Of a stretch of DNA of 64,000 nt, positions 34,881 through 44,067 are shown one piece after another (positions within the stretch are counted from its first letter, which is position 1; every line of letters begins with the position of its first letter). Origin of the DNA: Pseudomonas sp. IPO3778 (GTDB taxonomy: Bacteria; Pseudomonadota; Gammaproteobacteria; Pseudomonadales; Pseudomonadaceae). The notes beneath the pieces are model-generated. The model was not told the origin of the DNA, did no database searches, and saw nothing but the letters and a program-made list of their open reading frames with translations. Both the position numbers and the translations under genes were made by a program. Where the stretch lies: positions 248,001-312,000 of the forward strand of contig NZ_JACARC010000037.1 in assembly GCF_013386825.1 (NCBI RefSeq). Direction: 5' to 3'.

Positions 34881-34896
34881 TGCGCACATCTGCGCA
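34881..34896. promoter_or_regulatory. TGCGCA inverted repeat, possible activator site for hcp
   Basis: TGCGCA-CATC-TGCGCA forms a perfect interrupted palindrome about 113 bases upstream of the -24 element of hcp, a distance typical for enhancer-binding-protein sites. A third TGCGCA is at 34789-34794. This is inference from spacing and symmetry. Confidence 0.35.
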
Positions 34897-34993
34897 AGCA
34901 AACACAACCCATTCGAGTACAAATAGGCAACTTATCTCAAACTACAAACCCATAAAACGCTAACCCCCTGTTTTCATTAGCACTTGAACTTTC

Positions 34994-35009
34994 CGGCACA
35001 CTTCTTGAT
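34994..35009 (+). promoter_or_regulatory. Sigma-54 (-24/-12) promoter of hcp
   Basis: CGGCACACTTCTTGAT fits the RpoN consensus: GGCAC at -24, ten bases between the GG and the -12 pair, then TTG followed by A instead of C. It lies ~70 bases before the hcp ATG. H2-type T6SS loci carry their own sigma-54 activator, which agrees. Confidence 0.6.
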
Positions 35010-35078
35010 ATCGAGCATTACCCAGCCGGCAACTCAGCCAACTGGGCCGACCTCATTTATCAGGCAAGGAAACCCGTC

Positions 35079-35594
35079 ATGCCAACACCCGCGTATCTTT
35101 CCATCACCGGCACCAAGCAAGGCTTGATTACGGCAGGCACGTTCACCCAGGACTCGGTCGGCAACATTTACCAGGAAGGCCATGAAGACCAGATCCTGGT
35201 CGAGGCATTCCAGCATCAGGTAATCATTCCCCGTGACCCGCAATCCGGCCAGCCCACAGGCCAGCGCGTGCATAAACCCCTGATGATCAGCAAGGTGTTC
35301 GATAAGTCGTCGCCGCTGCTGTTCAGCGCATTGACCTCGGGGGAAATGGTCAAGTGCCGCCTTGAGTGGTACCGCACGTCTTCAGCCGGCACCCAGGAGC
35401 ACTACTTCACTATCGAACTGGAAGACGCGATTCTGGTGGACATCCAGTCACGGATGCCCAACTGCCAGGACCCGAGCAATGCACACTTCACGCACCTGGA
35501 GGATGTGTACTTCACGTACCGGAAAATCGTCTGGACCCATGAGGTGTCCGGCACCTCGGGTTCTGATGATTGGCGCAGCCCGGTAGCCGGCTAA
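35079..35594 (+). CDS. hcp: T6SS tube protein Hcp
   Basis: A 171-residue Hcp, the hexameric inner-tube and secreted marker protein of T6SS. Family features: MPTPAYLSITGTKQGLI, the loop GHEDQILVEAFQHQVIIPRD, HKPLMISKVFDKSSPLLFSAL and YFTIELEDAILVDI. It is divergent from tssA under an apparent sigma-54 promoter. Since the adjacent sheath genes are deleted, it is an orphan here and could only work with another T6SS elsewhere. It ends at a hairpin shared with the aldo/keto reductase gene. Confidence 0.94.
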   Translation: MPTPAYLSITGTKQGLITAGTFTQDSVGNIYQEGHEDQILVEAFQHQVIIPRDPQSGQPTGQRVHKPLMISKVFDKSSPLLFSALTSGEMVKCRLEWYRTSSAGTQEHYFTIELEDAILVDIQSRMPNCQDPSNAHFTHLEDVYFTYRKIVWTHEVSGTSGSDDWRSPVAG

Positions 35595-35607
35595 GCCCTC
35601 ACCCAAA

Positions 35608-35642
35608 CAGAAACGGCAACGCCAGGGACGGCGCCGTTTCTG
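35608..35642. terminator. Hairpin between convergent hcp and aldo/keto reductase genes
   Basis: Perfect 10-base stem CAGAAACGGC (35608-35617) / GCCGTTTCTG (35633-35642) with a 15-base loop. There is no long U-tract. Likely a bidirectional terminator. Confidence 0.5.
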
Positions 35643-35651
35643 CCCACGGGA

Positions 35652-36473
35652 CTAAACCATCGCCAACGGATGCTTACGCTTCGGCGCACCAAACACCCGG
35701 TCAATCGCGTCCAGGTCGTGCTCATCCAGCACAAGCTTCGCCGCCGCCGCATTGAGCCGCACATGCTCCGGCGTCACGGCCTTGGGAATCGCGATCACGC
35801 CGTCCTGGCGCAACACCCAGGCCAGGGAAACCTGGGCCGGTGTGACCTCGTGGCGCCGGGCAATTTGCTTGAGGGTCGGGCTGGCCAACAACTCGCCGCC
35901 CTGGGCGATGGGACAGTAGGCCATTAAGGGCAAGTGATGTTGCTGCCACCACGGCAGCAGGTCGAATTCGATACCGCGCTCTTCAATGTTGTAGAGCACC
36001 TGATTGGTGGCACAGGCCGGGGACGCCAGTTCCTGGAGGTCTGCCACGTCAAAATTGGACACGCCCCAACGACCGATCTTGCCCGCCTCACGCAAGCGTT
36101 CGAAGGCTTCCACGGTTTCTTCCAGGGGATACTGCCCACGCCAATGCAGCAAATACAGGTCGATACAGTCAGTGCCCAGGCGCTGGAGACTGGCCTCACA
36201 GGCCTTGGGAACCCCTTTGCGGCTGGCATTGTGCGGGTACACCTTGCTGACCAGGAACACCTGGTCGCGCTTGCCGCGAATCGCCTCGCCCACGACCTCT
36301 TCAGCGCCGCCTTCGCCATACATTTCAGCGGTATCGATCAGGGTCATGCCCTCATCAATGCCCAGTTGCAACGCGGCCACCTCGGCGCTGCGTTTGCCGG
36401 GATCCTCGCCCATGCGCCAGGTCCCCTGGCCGATGACAGGGACGGGTACGCCGGCCAGATCAATGGTGCGCAT
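35652..36473 (-). CDS. Aldo/keto reductase
   Basis: A 273-residue NADPH-dependent aldo/keto reductase with a TIM-barrel fold. The catalytic tetrad is visible: Asp and Tyr in LIDTAEMYGEG, Lys in FLVSKVYPHN, His in LYLLHWRGQYP. GRWGVSNFDVADL and IAIPKAVTPEHVRLN are cofactor-binding segments. AGGAGG precedes ATG 36473. Substrate unknown; it is a single gene between hcp and a divergent DUF1543 gene. Confidence 0.9.
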   Translation of the reverse strand: MRTIDLAGVPVPVIGQGTWRMGEDPGKRSAEVAALQLGIDEGMTLIDTAEMYGEGGAEEVVGEAIRGKRDQVFLVSKVYPHNASRKGVPKACEASLQRLGTDCIDLYLLHWRGQYPLEETVEAFERLREAGKIGRWGVSNFDVADLQELASPACATNQVLYNIEERGIEFDLLPWWQQHHLPLMAYCPIAQGGELLASPTLKQIARRHEVTPAQVSLAWVLRQDGVIAIPKAVTPEHVRLNAAAAKLVLDEHDLDAIDRVFGAPKRKHPLAMV

Positions 36474-36581
36474 GACAACCTCCTGATGAATGTGCGAATT
36501 AACAGTGTGGCACCGACTGGACAAAAGGGTTCAGTCGAAGGATGGTGGCACCTTCTATCCTAGCCAAACAAAGGACGCGCA

Positions 36582-37076
36582 ATGCTGTTTGTGGTCATGC
36601 TCGGGGGCAAGCACCCTCGAGCCAAAATTGAAGTGCACGACGTGGTGTTTGCCGTCGCCGACACCCTGGAAGCCGCCTACCCGCAACTGCGCGATGGCTG
36701 GTTCGGCAGCCCGAAAGGCGTGCATATCGATTCCTGGATGACCGTCGACGGTGTCGACGGCTGGAAAGTCCAGCTCAGCCACCTGGCGCCCAAAGCCGGC
36801 GCACCGCGCCTGTACTTCATCAACCTGGGCGGCTATGAAGCCAACATCTTTGGCGAAGCCCACCACTACCTGCTGGTGGTTGCCCGCACGGCCAAGGAAG
36901 CCGCGACCCAAGGCAAACAACAGATGCTCAGCCACTGGACCCAATCCCACACCGACGGCGTGCTGGATATCGACGACTGCCTGCCCATCGACCTGGTAGA
37001 CGGGCGCTACATCCACCTCGAGCCCGGCGCACACCGCCCCGTCGTCACCCAGAACGACTACATCGTGCTGCCCTGA
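36582..37076 (+). CDS. DUF1543 domain protein
   Basis: A 164-residue protein of the DUF1543 family, beginning MLFVVMLGGKHPRAKIEVHD, with two similar halves: VVFAVADTLEAAYPQLRDGW and YLLVVARTAKEAATQGKQQM. Each half probably forms one alpha/beta repeat. Cytoplasmic, function unknown. It is alone on its strand between the aldo/keto reductase and the polyamine-type operon. Confidence 0.85.
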   Translation: MLFVVMLGGKHPRAKIEVHDVVFAVADTLEAAYPQLRDGWFGSPKGVHIDSWMTVDGVDGWKVQLSHLAPKAGAPRLYFINLGGYEANIFGEAHHYLLVVARTAKEAATQGKQQMLSHWTQSHTDGVLDIDDCLPIDLVDGRYIHLEPGAHRPVVTQNDYIVLP

Positions 37077-37179
37077 CCGCCTCCTACCCGAACGGGGTAT
37101 GGCGCCCGCCCGCTACCTGCCTGAAAGTGCAATCAGCCCCTCGGCCTGACAATAAGCACAACTTCAAGGTGGGTCCGCC

Positions 37180-38280
37180 ATGCATAAAGCCGTTATCGCC
37201 CTGTTCAGCGCTGTCTTGCTGGGTTCAACGTCCTTCAGCCAGGCCGCTGACGACCCCGGCAATACCTTGCGCATCTACAACTGGGCCGATTACATCGGGG
37301 AAAACACCCTCGCCGACTTCGAGAAAGCCACCGGCATCAAGGTGATCTACGACACCTACGATTCCTACGAAACCGTGCAGGGCAAACTGCTCTCCGGCCG
37401 TTCGGGTTATGACCTGGTGGTGCTCAACGCGTCACTGGTACCGCTGCTGATCAAAGCCAAGGCCTTCCAGCCGCTCAACAAAGCGCTGCTGCCTGACTGG
37501 AATAACCTGGACCCTCAAGTGCTGAAAAGCCTGGAAACCCATGACCCGGGCGTGACCTATTCGGCGCCCTACACCTGGGGCAGCAATGGCGTGACCTACA
37601 ACATCGACAAGATCAAGGAACGCATGCCGGACGCGCCCATCGGCTCCCTGGCGATGATTTTCGATCCCAAGATCATTTCGCGCTTTGCCGACTGCGGCAT
37701 CACCTTTATCGACTCCCCCACCGACATGATCCCGCTGGCCCTGACCTACCTCGGCCTGGACCCCAACAGCGTCGCGCCCAAAGACCTCAAGGCCGCCCAG
37801 GATGTGTTGATGGCGGTACGCCCGTACATTCGCAAATTCGATTCCAGCGGGTTTATCAACGGCCTGGCCAACGGTGAGCTGTGCATGGCCACCACCTGGT
37901 CCGGCGATTACGCCACGTCCCAGGCCCGGGCGGCGGAAGCCGGGGCCAAAGTGAACCTGGGTTACTTCATCCCCAAGGAAGGCTCGCTGATCTGGTTCGA
38001 TAACTTCTACATCCCGGCCGACGCGCCCCATGTGGCGAATGCCCACACGTTCATCGAATTCCTCCTGCAACCCAAGGTTATTGCCGGCGTCAGCAACACC
38101 ATTCACTACGCCAACAGCAACCTGGCCTCCAAGCCTCTGGTGAACGCCGAGGTCCGCGACAACCCGGCCATCTACCCGGACGCGGCGACGATGCAGCGCC
38201 TGTTCACCCAGAAAAGCCAGTCCCAGGCGGCCGTGCGCCTGATCACCCGTACCTGGAATGCCGTGAAGACCGGCAAGTAA
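37180..38280 (+). CDS. Polyamine-type periplasmic binding protein (PotF/SpuD-like)
   Basis: A 366-residue solute-binding protein with a signal peptide ending SFSQAA (about residue 23). The N-terminal signature LRIYNWADYIGENTLADFEK is that of putrescine/spermidine binders, and later motifs VYDTYDS-like IYDTYDSYE and GSLIWFDNFYIPADAPH support it. No permease or ATPase is beside it; it is instead followed 24 bases later by a class-III aminotransferase, as in the spu region of Pseudomonas. It may serve transport components elsewhere or help sensing. Confidence 0.87.
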   Translation: MHKAVIALFSAVLLGSTSFSQAADDPGNTLRIYNWADYIGENTLADFEKATGIKVIYDTYDSYETVQGKLLSGRSGYDLVVLNASLVPLLIKAKAFQPLNKALLPDWNNLDPQVLKSLETHDPGVTYSAPYTWGSNGVTYNIDKIKERMPDAPIGSLAMIFDPKIISRFADCGITFIDSPTDMIPLALTYLGLDPNSVAPKDLKAAQDVLMAVRPYIRKFDSSGFINGLANGELCMATTWSGDYATSQARAAEAGAKVNLGYFIPKEGSLIWFDNFYIPADAPHVANAHTFIEFLLQPKVIAGVSNTIHYANSNLASKPLVNAEVRDNPAIYPDAATMQRLFTQKSQSQAAVRLITRTWNAVKTGK

Positions 38281-38304
38281 CGCCCAGCCATTGAGGTAAC
38301 CGCC

Positions 38305-39723
38305 ATGACCCTGCCAAATCCTGCTTTTTTTGCCCAGTTTGACCATGCCCAACTGGACGCCGCCGACAAGGCCCATTACATGCACGGCTTCCACATGTTC
38401 GACGAACACCGCGAACAGGGCTCGTTGAACATCGCCGCCGGCGACGGCGCCTACATCTACGACACCGCCGGCAACCGCTACCTGGATGCGGTCGGCGGCA
38501 TGTGGTGCACGAATATCGGCCTGGGGCGCGAGGAAATGGCTGACGCCATCGCCAACCAGGTTCGCCAGTTGGCGTACTCCAACCCGTTCTGCGACATGGC
38601 CAACGTCACCGCCATTGAACTGTGCGCCAAGCTCGCCAGCCTGGCCCCCGGCGACCTCGACCATGTGTTCCTGACCACCGGCGGCTCCACGGCGGTAGAC
38701 ACCGCCTACCGCCTGGTGCAGTTCTATCAGAACAGTCGCGGCAAGCACGAGAAGAAGCACATCATCTCGCGGTTCAGCGCGTACCACGGCTCCACGTTCC
38801 TGACGATGTCCATCGGCAACAAGGCCGCCGACCGCGCGCCGGAATTCGATTTCATGAGCGACCTGTTCCACCACATCTCGTGCCCCAACTACTACCGGGC
38901 GCCTGCGGGCATGAGCGAGGCGCAATTTCTCGATTTCCTGGTGGATGAGTTCGAAGACAAGATCCTCACGATTGGCGCCGACAAGGTGGCGGCGTTCTTT
39001 GCCGAGCCGATCATGGGCTCGGGCGGCGTGATTATCCCGCCAAAGCGCTATCACCGACGCATGTGGGAAATCTGCCAGCGCTACGACCTGCTGTACGTGG
39101 CGGATGAAGTGGTGACGTCCTTCGGTCGGCTGGGAAAATTCTTCGCCTCCCAGGAGGTGTTCGACATGCAACCCGACATCATCACCACCGCCAAGGGCCT
39201 GACCTCCGGCTACTTGCCCCTGGGCGCGTGCATTTTCTCGGACCGCATCTGGCAAGTGATCGGCGAGCCGGGCAAGGGCCGCTGCTTTACCCACGGGTTC
39301 ACCTACAGCGGCCATCCGGTGAGTTGCGTGGCGGCGCTGAAGAACATCGAGATCATCGAGCGGGAAAACCTGCTGGCCCATGTGGAGGACGTCGGCGTGT
39401 ACCTCGAACAGCGCCTGCAAACCCTGGCCAGCCTGCCGCTGGTGGGCGACGTGCGCTGCCAGCGCCTGATGGCCTGCATCGAGTTTGTCGCCGACAAACA
39501 CACCAAGGCGCTGCTGCCGGACGCGGTGAACATCGGTGAGAAAATCCACCTGCGTGCCCAGGCCAAAGGCTTGCTGGTGCGGCCCATCGGCCACCTGAAT
39601 GTGATGTCGCCACCGTTGATCATCACCCATGCCCAAGTGGATGAAGTGGTCGAGATCCTGCGCCAGTGCATCCTCGACACCGCCCAAGAGCTGCGCCAGA
39701 GCGGCGAGTACCAAGGCCGATGA
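38305..39723 (+). CDS. Class-III aminotransferase, putrescine/polyamine:pyruvate type (SpuC-like)
   Basis: A 472-residue PLP-dependent omega-aminotransferase. The PLP Lys is in TTAKGLTSGYLPLGA (about residue 297) and the cofactor Asp in LLYVADEVVTSFGR; the opening HYMHGFHMFDEHREQG is like that of SpuC-type enzymes, although the usual start is diverged. It would move amino groups from putrescine, cadaverine or a related amine to pyruvate. The upstream binding protein supports polyamine metabolism, but other diamines or beta-amino acids are possible. Confidence 0.83.
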   Translation: MTLPNPAFFAQFDHAQLDAADKAHYMHGFHMFDEHREQGSLNIAAGDGAYIYDTAGNRYLDAVGGMWCTNIGLGREEMADAIANQVRQLAYSNPFCDMANVTAIELCAKLASLAPGDLDHVFLTTGGSTAVDTAYRLVQFYQNSRGKHEKKHIISRFSAYHGSTFLTMSIGNKAADRAPEFDFMSDLFHHISCPNYYRAPAGMSEAQFLDFLVDEFEDKILTIGADKVAAFFAEPIMGSGGVIIPPKRYHRRMWEICQRYDLLYVADEVVTSFGRLGKFFASQEVFDMQPDIITTAKGLTSGYLPLGACIFSDRIWQVIGEPGKGRCFTHGFTYSGHPVSCVAALKNIEIIERENLLAHVEDVGVYLEQRLQTLASLPLVGDVRCQRLMACIEFVADKHTKALLPDAVNIGEKIHLRAQAKGLLVRPIGHLNVMSPPLIITHAQVDEVVEILRQCILDTAQELRQSGEYQGR

Positions 39724-39779
39724 ACCCCGGCGCCTCGGTGCTTTTGCCGAGGCCCTGGCCGGCGGGTAGACTGGCCGGC

Positions 39780-40637
39780 ATGAACCAGAACGCCGATCAC
39801 TGCCCTGCCCCGTCCTTCCAGGTGCTTGAAGCCTGGAATGGCGCGTTGGCCCACGCCTTCGTCAGCGTTGACGAGGCGTCATTCCTCGCGCACCTGGCGT
39901 GTGCCCTCAGCGCCCTGACCCCCATCGAATCGATGATGATCAGCCTGGAACGCCAGGGCCAGGCGCCGCACTTGCTCTACCAGCAAGGGATTCCCCGGCC
40001 GCACTACGAAGAGATCATCAACCGCTACTTTTCCCGAGGCTACCTGCTGGACCCGTTCTGCCTCGCGGTAGACAAGGGCCTGGCCGAAGGTTTCTACCAC
40101 CTGGCGCAAATCGCCCCGGACGATTTTTTCAACAGCGAGTACTACAAGTCCTACTACCTGCGCAGCGGCGGCGCCCAGGAGAGCTACTACATCGTCGACC
40201 TGTGCCCCAACAGCAAAATCTCCCTGTGCATGTTCCAGGGCCTGAGTGCCGGCCAGTTCAGCGACGCGCAACTGGCGCTGCTGCGAACCGCCCAACCCAT
40301 CGTGCGTGAACTGCTGCGCCGCTTCGGCACCACGGGCGGGCTGTGCAAGGTGATCAGCGACGAGGCCTTCACCCAGACCCAGGTGCATCAGCAGATTGAA
40401 GCCGCGTTCATGCATTTTGGCAGCGGCGTATTGACCGTACGTGAACGGGAAATTGCCCACCTGATCCTGCGCGGGCACTCGGTAAAGTCCACTGCGCAGG
40501 TGCTGGGCATCTCCCCGGAAACCGTGCGCATGCACCGCAAGCATTTGTACACCAAGCTTGAGATCAACTCCCAGGCGGAGCTGTTTGCGCTGTTTATCGA
40601 TTGGCTGACCCACAGCGGGGTGATGGCCCGATCCTGA
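39780..40637 (+). CDS. LuxR-family transcriptional regulator
   Basis: A ~286-residue regulator with an N-terminal domain of autoinducer-binding-like fold (residues ~20-190) and a C-terminal LuxR helix-turn-helix (LTVREREIAHLILRGHSVKS, then ISPETVRMHRKHLYTKL). The invariant residues of acyl-homoserine-lactone binding are not convincing. An alternative ATG at 39720 overlaps the aminotransferase stop in ATGA and would add 20 residues. Its coupling to the aminotransferase suggests it controls the binding protein-aminotransferase pair. Confidence 0.8.
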   Translation: MNQNADHCPAPSFQVLEAWNGALAHAFVSVDEASFLAHLACALSALTPIESMMISLERQGQAPHLLYQQGIPRPHYEEIINRYFSRGYLLDPFCLAVDKGLAEGFYHLAQIAPDDFFNSEYYKSYYLRSGGAQESYYIVDLCPNSKISLCMFQGLSAGQFSDAQLALLRTAQPIVRELLRRFGTTGGLCKVISDEAFTQTQVHQQIEAAFMHFGSGVLTVREREIAHLILRGHSVKSTAQVLGISPETVRMHRKHLYTKLEINSQAELFALFIDWLTHSGVMARS

Positions 40638-40725
40638 ACTGTCCAGGCAATTGAGGGGAACTTTGCCGGGAAATAACCACCTGAATCCGGTACGCTCACC
40701 GTTTTTACCCAAGGAGTTACCCCTC

Positions 40726-41007
40726 ATGGCCAAAGCCACCGCCCGTCACATCCTGGTTGCCACCGAAGACAAGTGCAACGAACTGAAAGCGCAAATCGAA
40801 GGCGGCGCCGATTTCGCCGAAGTGGCCAAAGCCAACTCGTCTTGCCCATCCAGCCGTCAAGGCGGCGACCTGGGTTCGTTCGGCCCGGGCCAGATGGTCA
40901 AGGAATTCGACACCGTCGTGTTCAGCGCCCCGGTCAACACCGTGCAAGGCCCGGTGAAAACCCAGTTCGGTTATCACCTGCTGGAAGTGACCAGCCGTCA
41001 GGACTGA
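40726..41007 (+). CDS. ppiC: Parvulin-type peptidyl-prolyl isomerase PpiC
   Basis: A 93-residue cytoplasmic parvulin that catalyses cis/trans isomerisation of prolyl bonds. Family motifs are KATARHILV, the active-site region CPSSRQGGDLGSFGPGQMV, and GPVKTQFGYHLLEV. AAGGAG precedes ATG 40726. It is related to a second parvulin at 55382 in this window. A hairpin 23 bases after the stop ends the gene. Confidence 0.92.
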   Translation: MAKATARHILVATEDKCNELKAQIEGGADFAEVAKANSSCPSSRQGGDLGSFGPGQMVKEFDTVVFSAPVNTVQGPVKTQFGYHLLEVTSRQD

Positions 41008-41029
41008 TCCATCCGCGCTAATGTTTAAA

Positions 41030-41059
41030 ACAACGGCCCGCCCTTTGGTGGGCCGTTGT
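41030..41059 (+). terminator. Hairpin after ppiC
   Basis: ACAACGGCCC (41030-41039) pairs with GGGCCGTTGT (41050-41059); a strong stem without a clear U-tract, just past the ppiC stop. Confidence 0.55.
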
Positions 41060-41146
41060 GCATCTGTGACAGTGTGATAACTGGCGACGCGTACGCGCTT
41101 AGCGTACAAATCCCTTTACCTCTTCACCCGGCGCCCAAGGCTGACA

Positions 41147-43006
41147 ATGCGAGTCGCTTTTTCTACCCTGTTTTGCTCCACCCTGGCCCTGCTGCTGGCC
41201 AGCACCGCCGTGATCGCCGCGCCGCAATCGGCGCTGACCGTGTACGGCGAACCGGCCAAATACCAACCCGGCTTCACCCACTTCGACTACGTCAACCCGA
41301 ATGCCCCCAAGGGCGGCAGCCTGCGGCGCTCGGCAATCGAGATTGGCCGCTACGACCATGTGCTGCCCTACGGCGACAAAGGCATCGGCGTGAGCCAGGT
41401 CGACGGCTGGCTGTATTCGCCCCTGGCCCAGCGCTCGCTGGACGAGCCCTACACCGTCTACGGCCTGGTGGCGGAAAAGATGGAGCGGTCAGACGACGGT
41501 CTGTCCCTGCGTTTTTACCTGAACCCCAAGGCCCGGTTTGCCGATGGCCAGCCGATCACCGCCGAAGACGTGCGCTACACCTTCGACCTGCTGATGACCC
41601 AGGGCAGCCTGCGCTACCGCACGCTGTTTGCCGACGTCAAACACGTGGAAGTCGAAGGCCCGCGGCAAGTACGCTTTGATTTCGCCAGCAATGAAAACCG
41701 CACCCTGCCCCTGGACGTCGCCACCCTGCCGGTGTTCCCGGAGCATTGGTGGAAAACCCGCGACTTTGCCGACGGCGGCGGCTACGAGATTCCCCTCGGC
41801 AGCGGCCCCTACACCATCAGCAAGGTGGATGCCGGCAACACCATCACCTTCAAGCGCGACCCCACCTGGTGGGGCAAGGACCTGCCCATCAGCCGCGGCC
41901 TGTATAACTTCGACCACCTGAGCCTGGAATACTTCGGCGACACCGAAGTGGCGCGTCAGGTCCTGCGGGGCGGTGCCTACGACTTCAACCGCGAATTCTC
42001 CGCCACCGGCTACTCCATCGGCTACAACGGCCCGGCCCTCGACGATGGCCGCCTGCAACGTGCGCACCTGGCCAAGGAAGCGCCGCAGCCCGCCCAGGGG
42101 TACGTGTTCAACGTGCAAAAACCGATGTTCAAGGACCGCCGCGTGCGCCAGGCCCTGGCGATGCTGTGGGATTTCGAATGGGCCAACCGGCAGATGATGC
42201 GCAATATGTACATTCGCCAGCAGAGCTTCTTCTCCAACAGCCCGCTGGCGGCGACCCAACTGCCGGACGCCCAGGAGCTGGCGATCCTGGAACCCCTGCG
42301 CGGGCAGATTCCCGATGAAGTCTTCACCCAGGTGTTCAAGGCCCCCACCACCGATGGCACGGGGATGATCCGCGACAAGCAGCTGCAAGCCCTGGCGCTG
42401 CTGGAACAGGCTGGCTGGAAGCCCGACGGTGACAAACTGGTAAACGCCGCCGGCGAACCGCTGGAGTTCACCTTCCTCAACGCCCAGAACGGCCTTGAGC
42501 GCTTGTTGTTGCCGTACAAACGCAACCTGGCGCAGATCGGCATCACCCTCAACATCCGCCGTATCGACTCCTCGCAGTACGTCAACCGCCTGATGTCCCG
42601 GGACTACGACATGATCGTCACCGGCTTCCCGGTCACCACCTCGCCGGGGATGGAGCTGTACAACTACTTCGGCTCGGCCGCTGCGTTTGATACCGGTGCC
42701 AACAATTACATGGTGCTGAAAGACCCGGCCGTTGACAGCCTGATCAACGGACTGGTCAAGGCCAACACCCAGTCGCAGATGCTCAGCTACGCACACGCTC
42801 TGGACCGCGTGCTGCAATGGAACTACCTGTGGATTCCCAACTACTACCCGCCGGGCACCTCCGCCGCGTGGTGGAACCGCTTCGGCCGCCCGGCCGTGGA
42901 AGCCAAAACCGACGAAGCCCTGGAAACCTGGTGGGAAATCAGCCCCACCCCGCTGACCAATGAACAGATGAAAGCCGAACTGACCAAACGCCCGGGAGCC
43001 CGCTGA
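41147..43006 (+). CDS. yejA: YejA-type oligopeptide ABC transporter binding protein
   Basis: A 619-residue periplasmic binding protein (SBP family 5) with a signal peptide ending STAVIAAP (about residue 25). YejA-specific features include [19 protein letters not shown] and [14 protein letters not shown]. YejABEF imports peptides, including the translation inhibitor microcin C in E. coli. The stop overlaps the yejB start in TGATG (43004-43008). All four transporter genes and a regulator are tightly packed. Confidence 0.92.
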   Translation: MRVAFSTLFCSTLALLLASTAVIAAPQSALTVYGEPAKYQPGFTHFDYVNPNAPKGGSLRRSAIEIGRYDHVLPYGDKGIGVSQVDGWLYSPLAQRSLDEPYTVYGLVAEKMERSDDGLSLRFYLNPKARFADGQPITAEDVRYTFDLLMTQGSLRYRTLFADVKHVEVEGPRQVRFDFASNENRTLPLDVATLPVFPEHWWKTRDFADGGGYEIPLGSGPYTISKVDAGNTITFKRDPTWWGKDLPISRGLYNFDHLSLEYFGDTEVARQVLRGGAYDFNREFSATGYSIGYNGPALDDGRLQRAHLAKEAPQPAQGYVFNVQKPMFKDRRVRQALAMLWDFEWANRQMMRNMYIRQQSFFSNSPLAATQLPDAQELAILEPLRGQIPDEVFTQVFKAPTTDGTGMIRDKQLQALALLEQAGWKPDGDKLVNAAGEPLEFTFLNAQNGLERLLLPYKRNLAQIGITLNIRRIDSSQYVNRLMSRDYDMIVTGFPVTTSPGMELYNYFGSAAAFDTGANNYMVLKDPAVDSLINGLVKANTQSQMLSYAHALDRVLQWNYLWIPNYYPPGTSAAWWNRFGRPAVEAKTDEALETWWEISPTPLTNEQMKAELTKRPGAR

Positions 43007-44067
43007 TGTTTGCCTATATCGTGCGGCGCTTGCTGCTGATCATTCCCACCCTGGTGATTATCCTGCTGGTGAACTTCGTCATCGTGCAGGCCGCGCCCGG
43101 CGGGCCGGTGGAACAGGCCATCGCCCACCTGCAGGGCATCGGTGGCGGTGGTGTTGGCGGCTCGTCTGCCGAAAGCCTCAGCAGTGGCTCACGGGCCAGC
43201 CGCGGCCTGGACCCGAAACTGATCAAGGACATCGAAAAACAATACGGTTTCGACAAACCCGCGCCGGAACGCCTGTGGCTGATGCTCAAGAGCTACGCCC
43301 AGCTGGATTTCGGCAACAGTTTCTTTCGCGGTAAAAGCGTGACCGACCTGATCCTGGAAAAAATGCCGGTGACCATTTCCCTCGGGCTGTGGGCCACGTT
43401 GATCACCTACCTGGTGTCGATCCCCCTGGGGATTCGCAAGGCGGTGCGCCATGGCAGCAGTTTTGATGTGTGGAGCAGCACCGCGATCGTGATCGGCTAT
43501 GCGATGCCGGCGTTCCTGTTTGCGATGTTCCTGATCGTGGTCTTCGCCGGTGGTACTTCGCTGAACTGGTTCCCGGTGCGCGGGCTGGTCTCGGAAAACT
43601 TCGACCAGCTGAGCACCGTGGGCAAGGTTGCCGATTACTTCTGGCATCTGGTGTTGCCGGTCAGCGCCTTGGTGATCGGCGGTTTCGCCACCTTGACCAT
43701 CCTCACCAAAAACTCGTTCCTCAATGAAATCACCCGCCAGTACGTGGTCACCGCCCGGGCCAAAGGCTTGAGCGAGCGCCGGGTGCTGTACGGGCATGTG
43801 TTCCGCAACGCCATGCTGCTGGTGATCTCGGGGATTCCCCAGGCCTTTATCGCGGTGTTCTTTGCCGGTTCGCTGCTGATCGAGGTGATTTTCTCCCTCG
43901 ATGGCCTGGGCCGCATGAGCTACGAGGCGGCGGTTTCACGGGACTATCCGGTGGTATTCGGTTCGTTGTTTATCTTCACGTTGTTTGGCCTCTTGATAAA
44001 ACTCATCGGCGACCTCTGCTACACCCTGGTGGACCCGCGTATCGACTTCGCCGCGAGGAACGCCTGA
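43006..44067 (+). CDS. yejB: YejB-type ABC transporter permease
   Basis: A 353-residue permease of the DppB/OppB family with six helices. The first helix is [20 protein letters not shown], followed by the periplasmic loop with a Gly/Ser-rich stretch ([20 protein letters not shown]) and the cytoplasmic EAA-type loop ([21 protein letters not shown]) that docks on YejF. Its stop overlaps the yejE start by one base. Confidence 0.92.
   Translation: MFAYIVRRLLLIIPTLVIILLVNFVIVQAAPGGPVEQAIAHLQGIGGGGVGGSSAESLSSGSRASRGLDPKLIKDIEKQYGFDKPAPERLWLMLKSYAQLDFGNSFFRGKSVTDLILEKMPVTISLGLWATLITYLVSIPLGIRKAVRHGSSFDVWSSTAIVIGYAMPAFLFAMFLIVVFAGGTSLNWFPVRGLVSENFDQLSTVGKVADYFWHLVLPVSALVIGGFATLTILTKNSFLNEITRQYVVTARAKGLSERRVLYGHVFRNAMLLVISGIPQAFIAVFFAGSLLIEVIFSLDGLGRMSYEAAVSRDYPVVFGSLFIFTLFGLLIKLIGDLCYTLVDPRIDFAARNA

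Larger units (their letters stand above)
34604..35078. other. AT-rich divergent promoter region between tssA and hcp
   Basis: A 475-base gap of clearly lower GC than the genes around it. It carries a -24/-12 type promoter facing hcp (34994-35009) and TGCGCA repeats further upstream (34789, 34881, 34891). I found no convincing -24/-12 element toward tssA and no coding sequence. Confidence 0.6.

Noticed and set aside
25459-35594. A functional type VI secretion system
   Set aside because: Sheath, most of the baseplate, ATPase and lipoprotein genes are missing, so the locus cannot work on its own.
37432-39714. 760-codon open frame on the minus strand opposite the binding protein and transaminase genes
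   Set aside because: Low-complexity composition typical of a shadow frame in GC-rich DNA, no family resemblance, and the plus-strand genes are certain.
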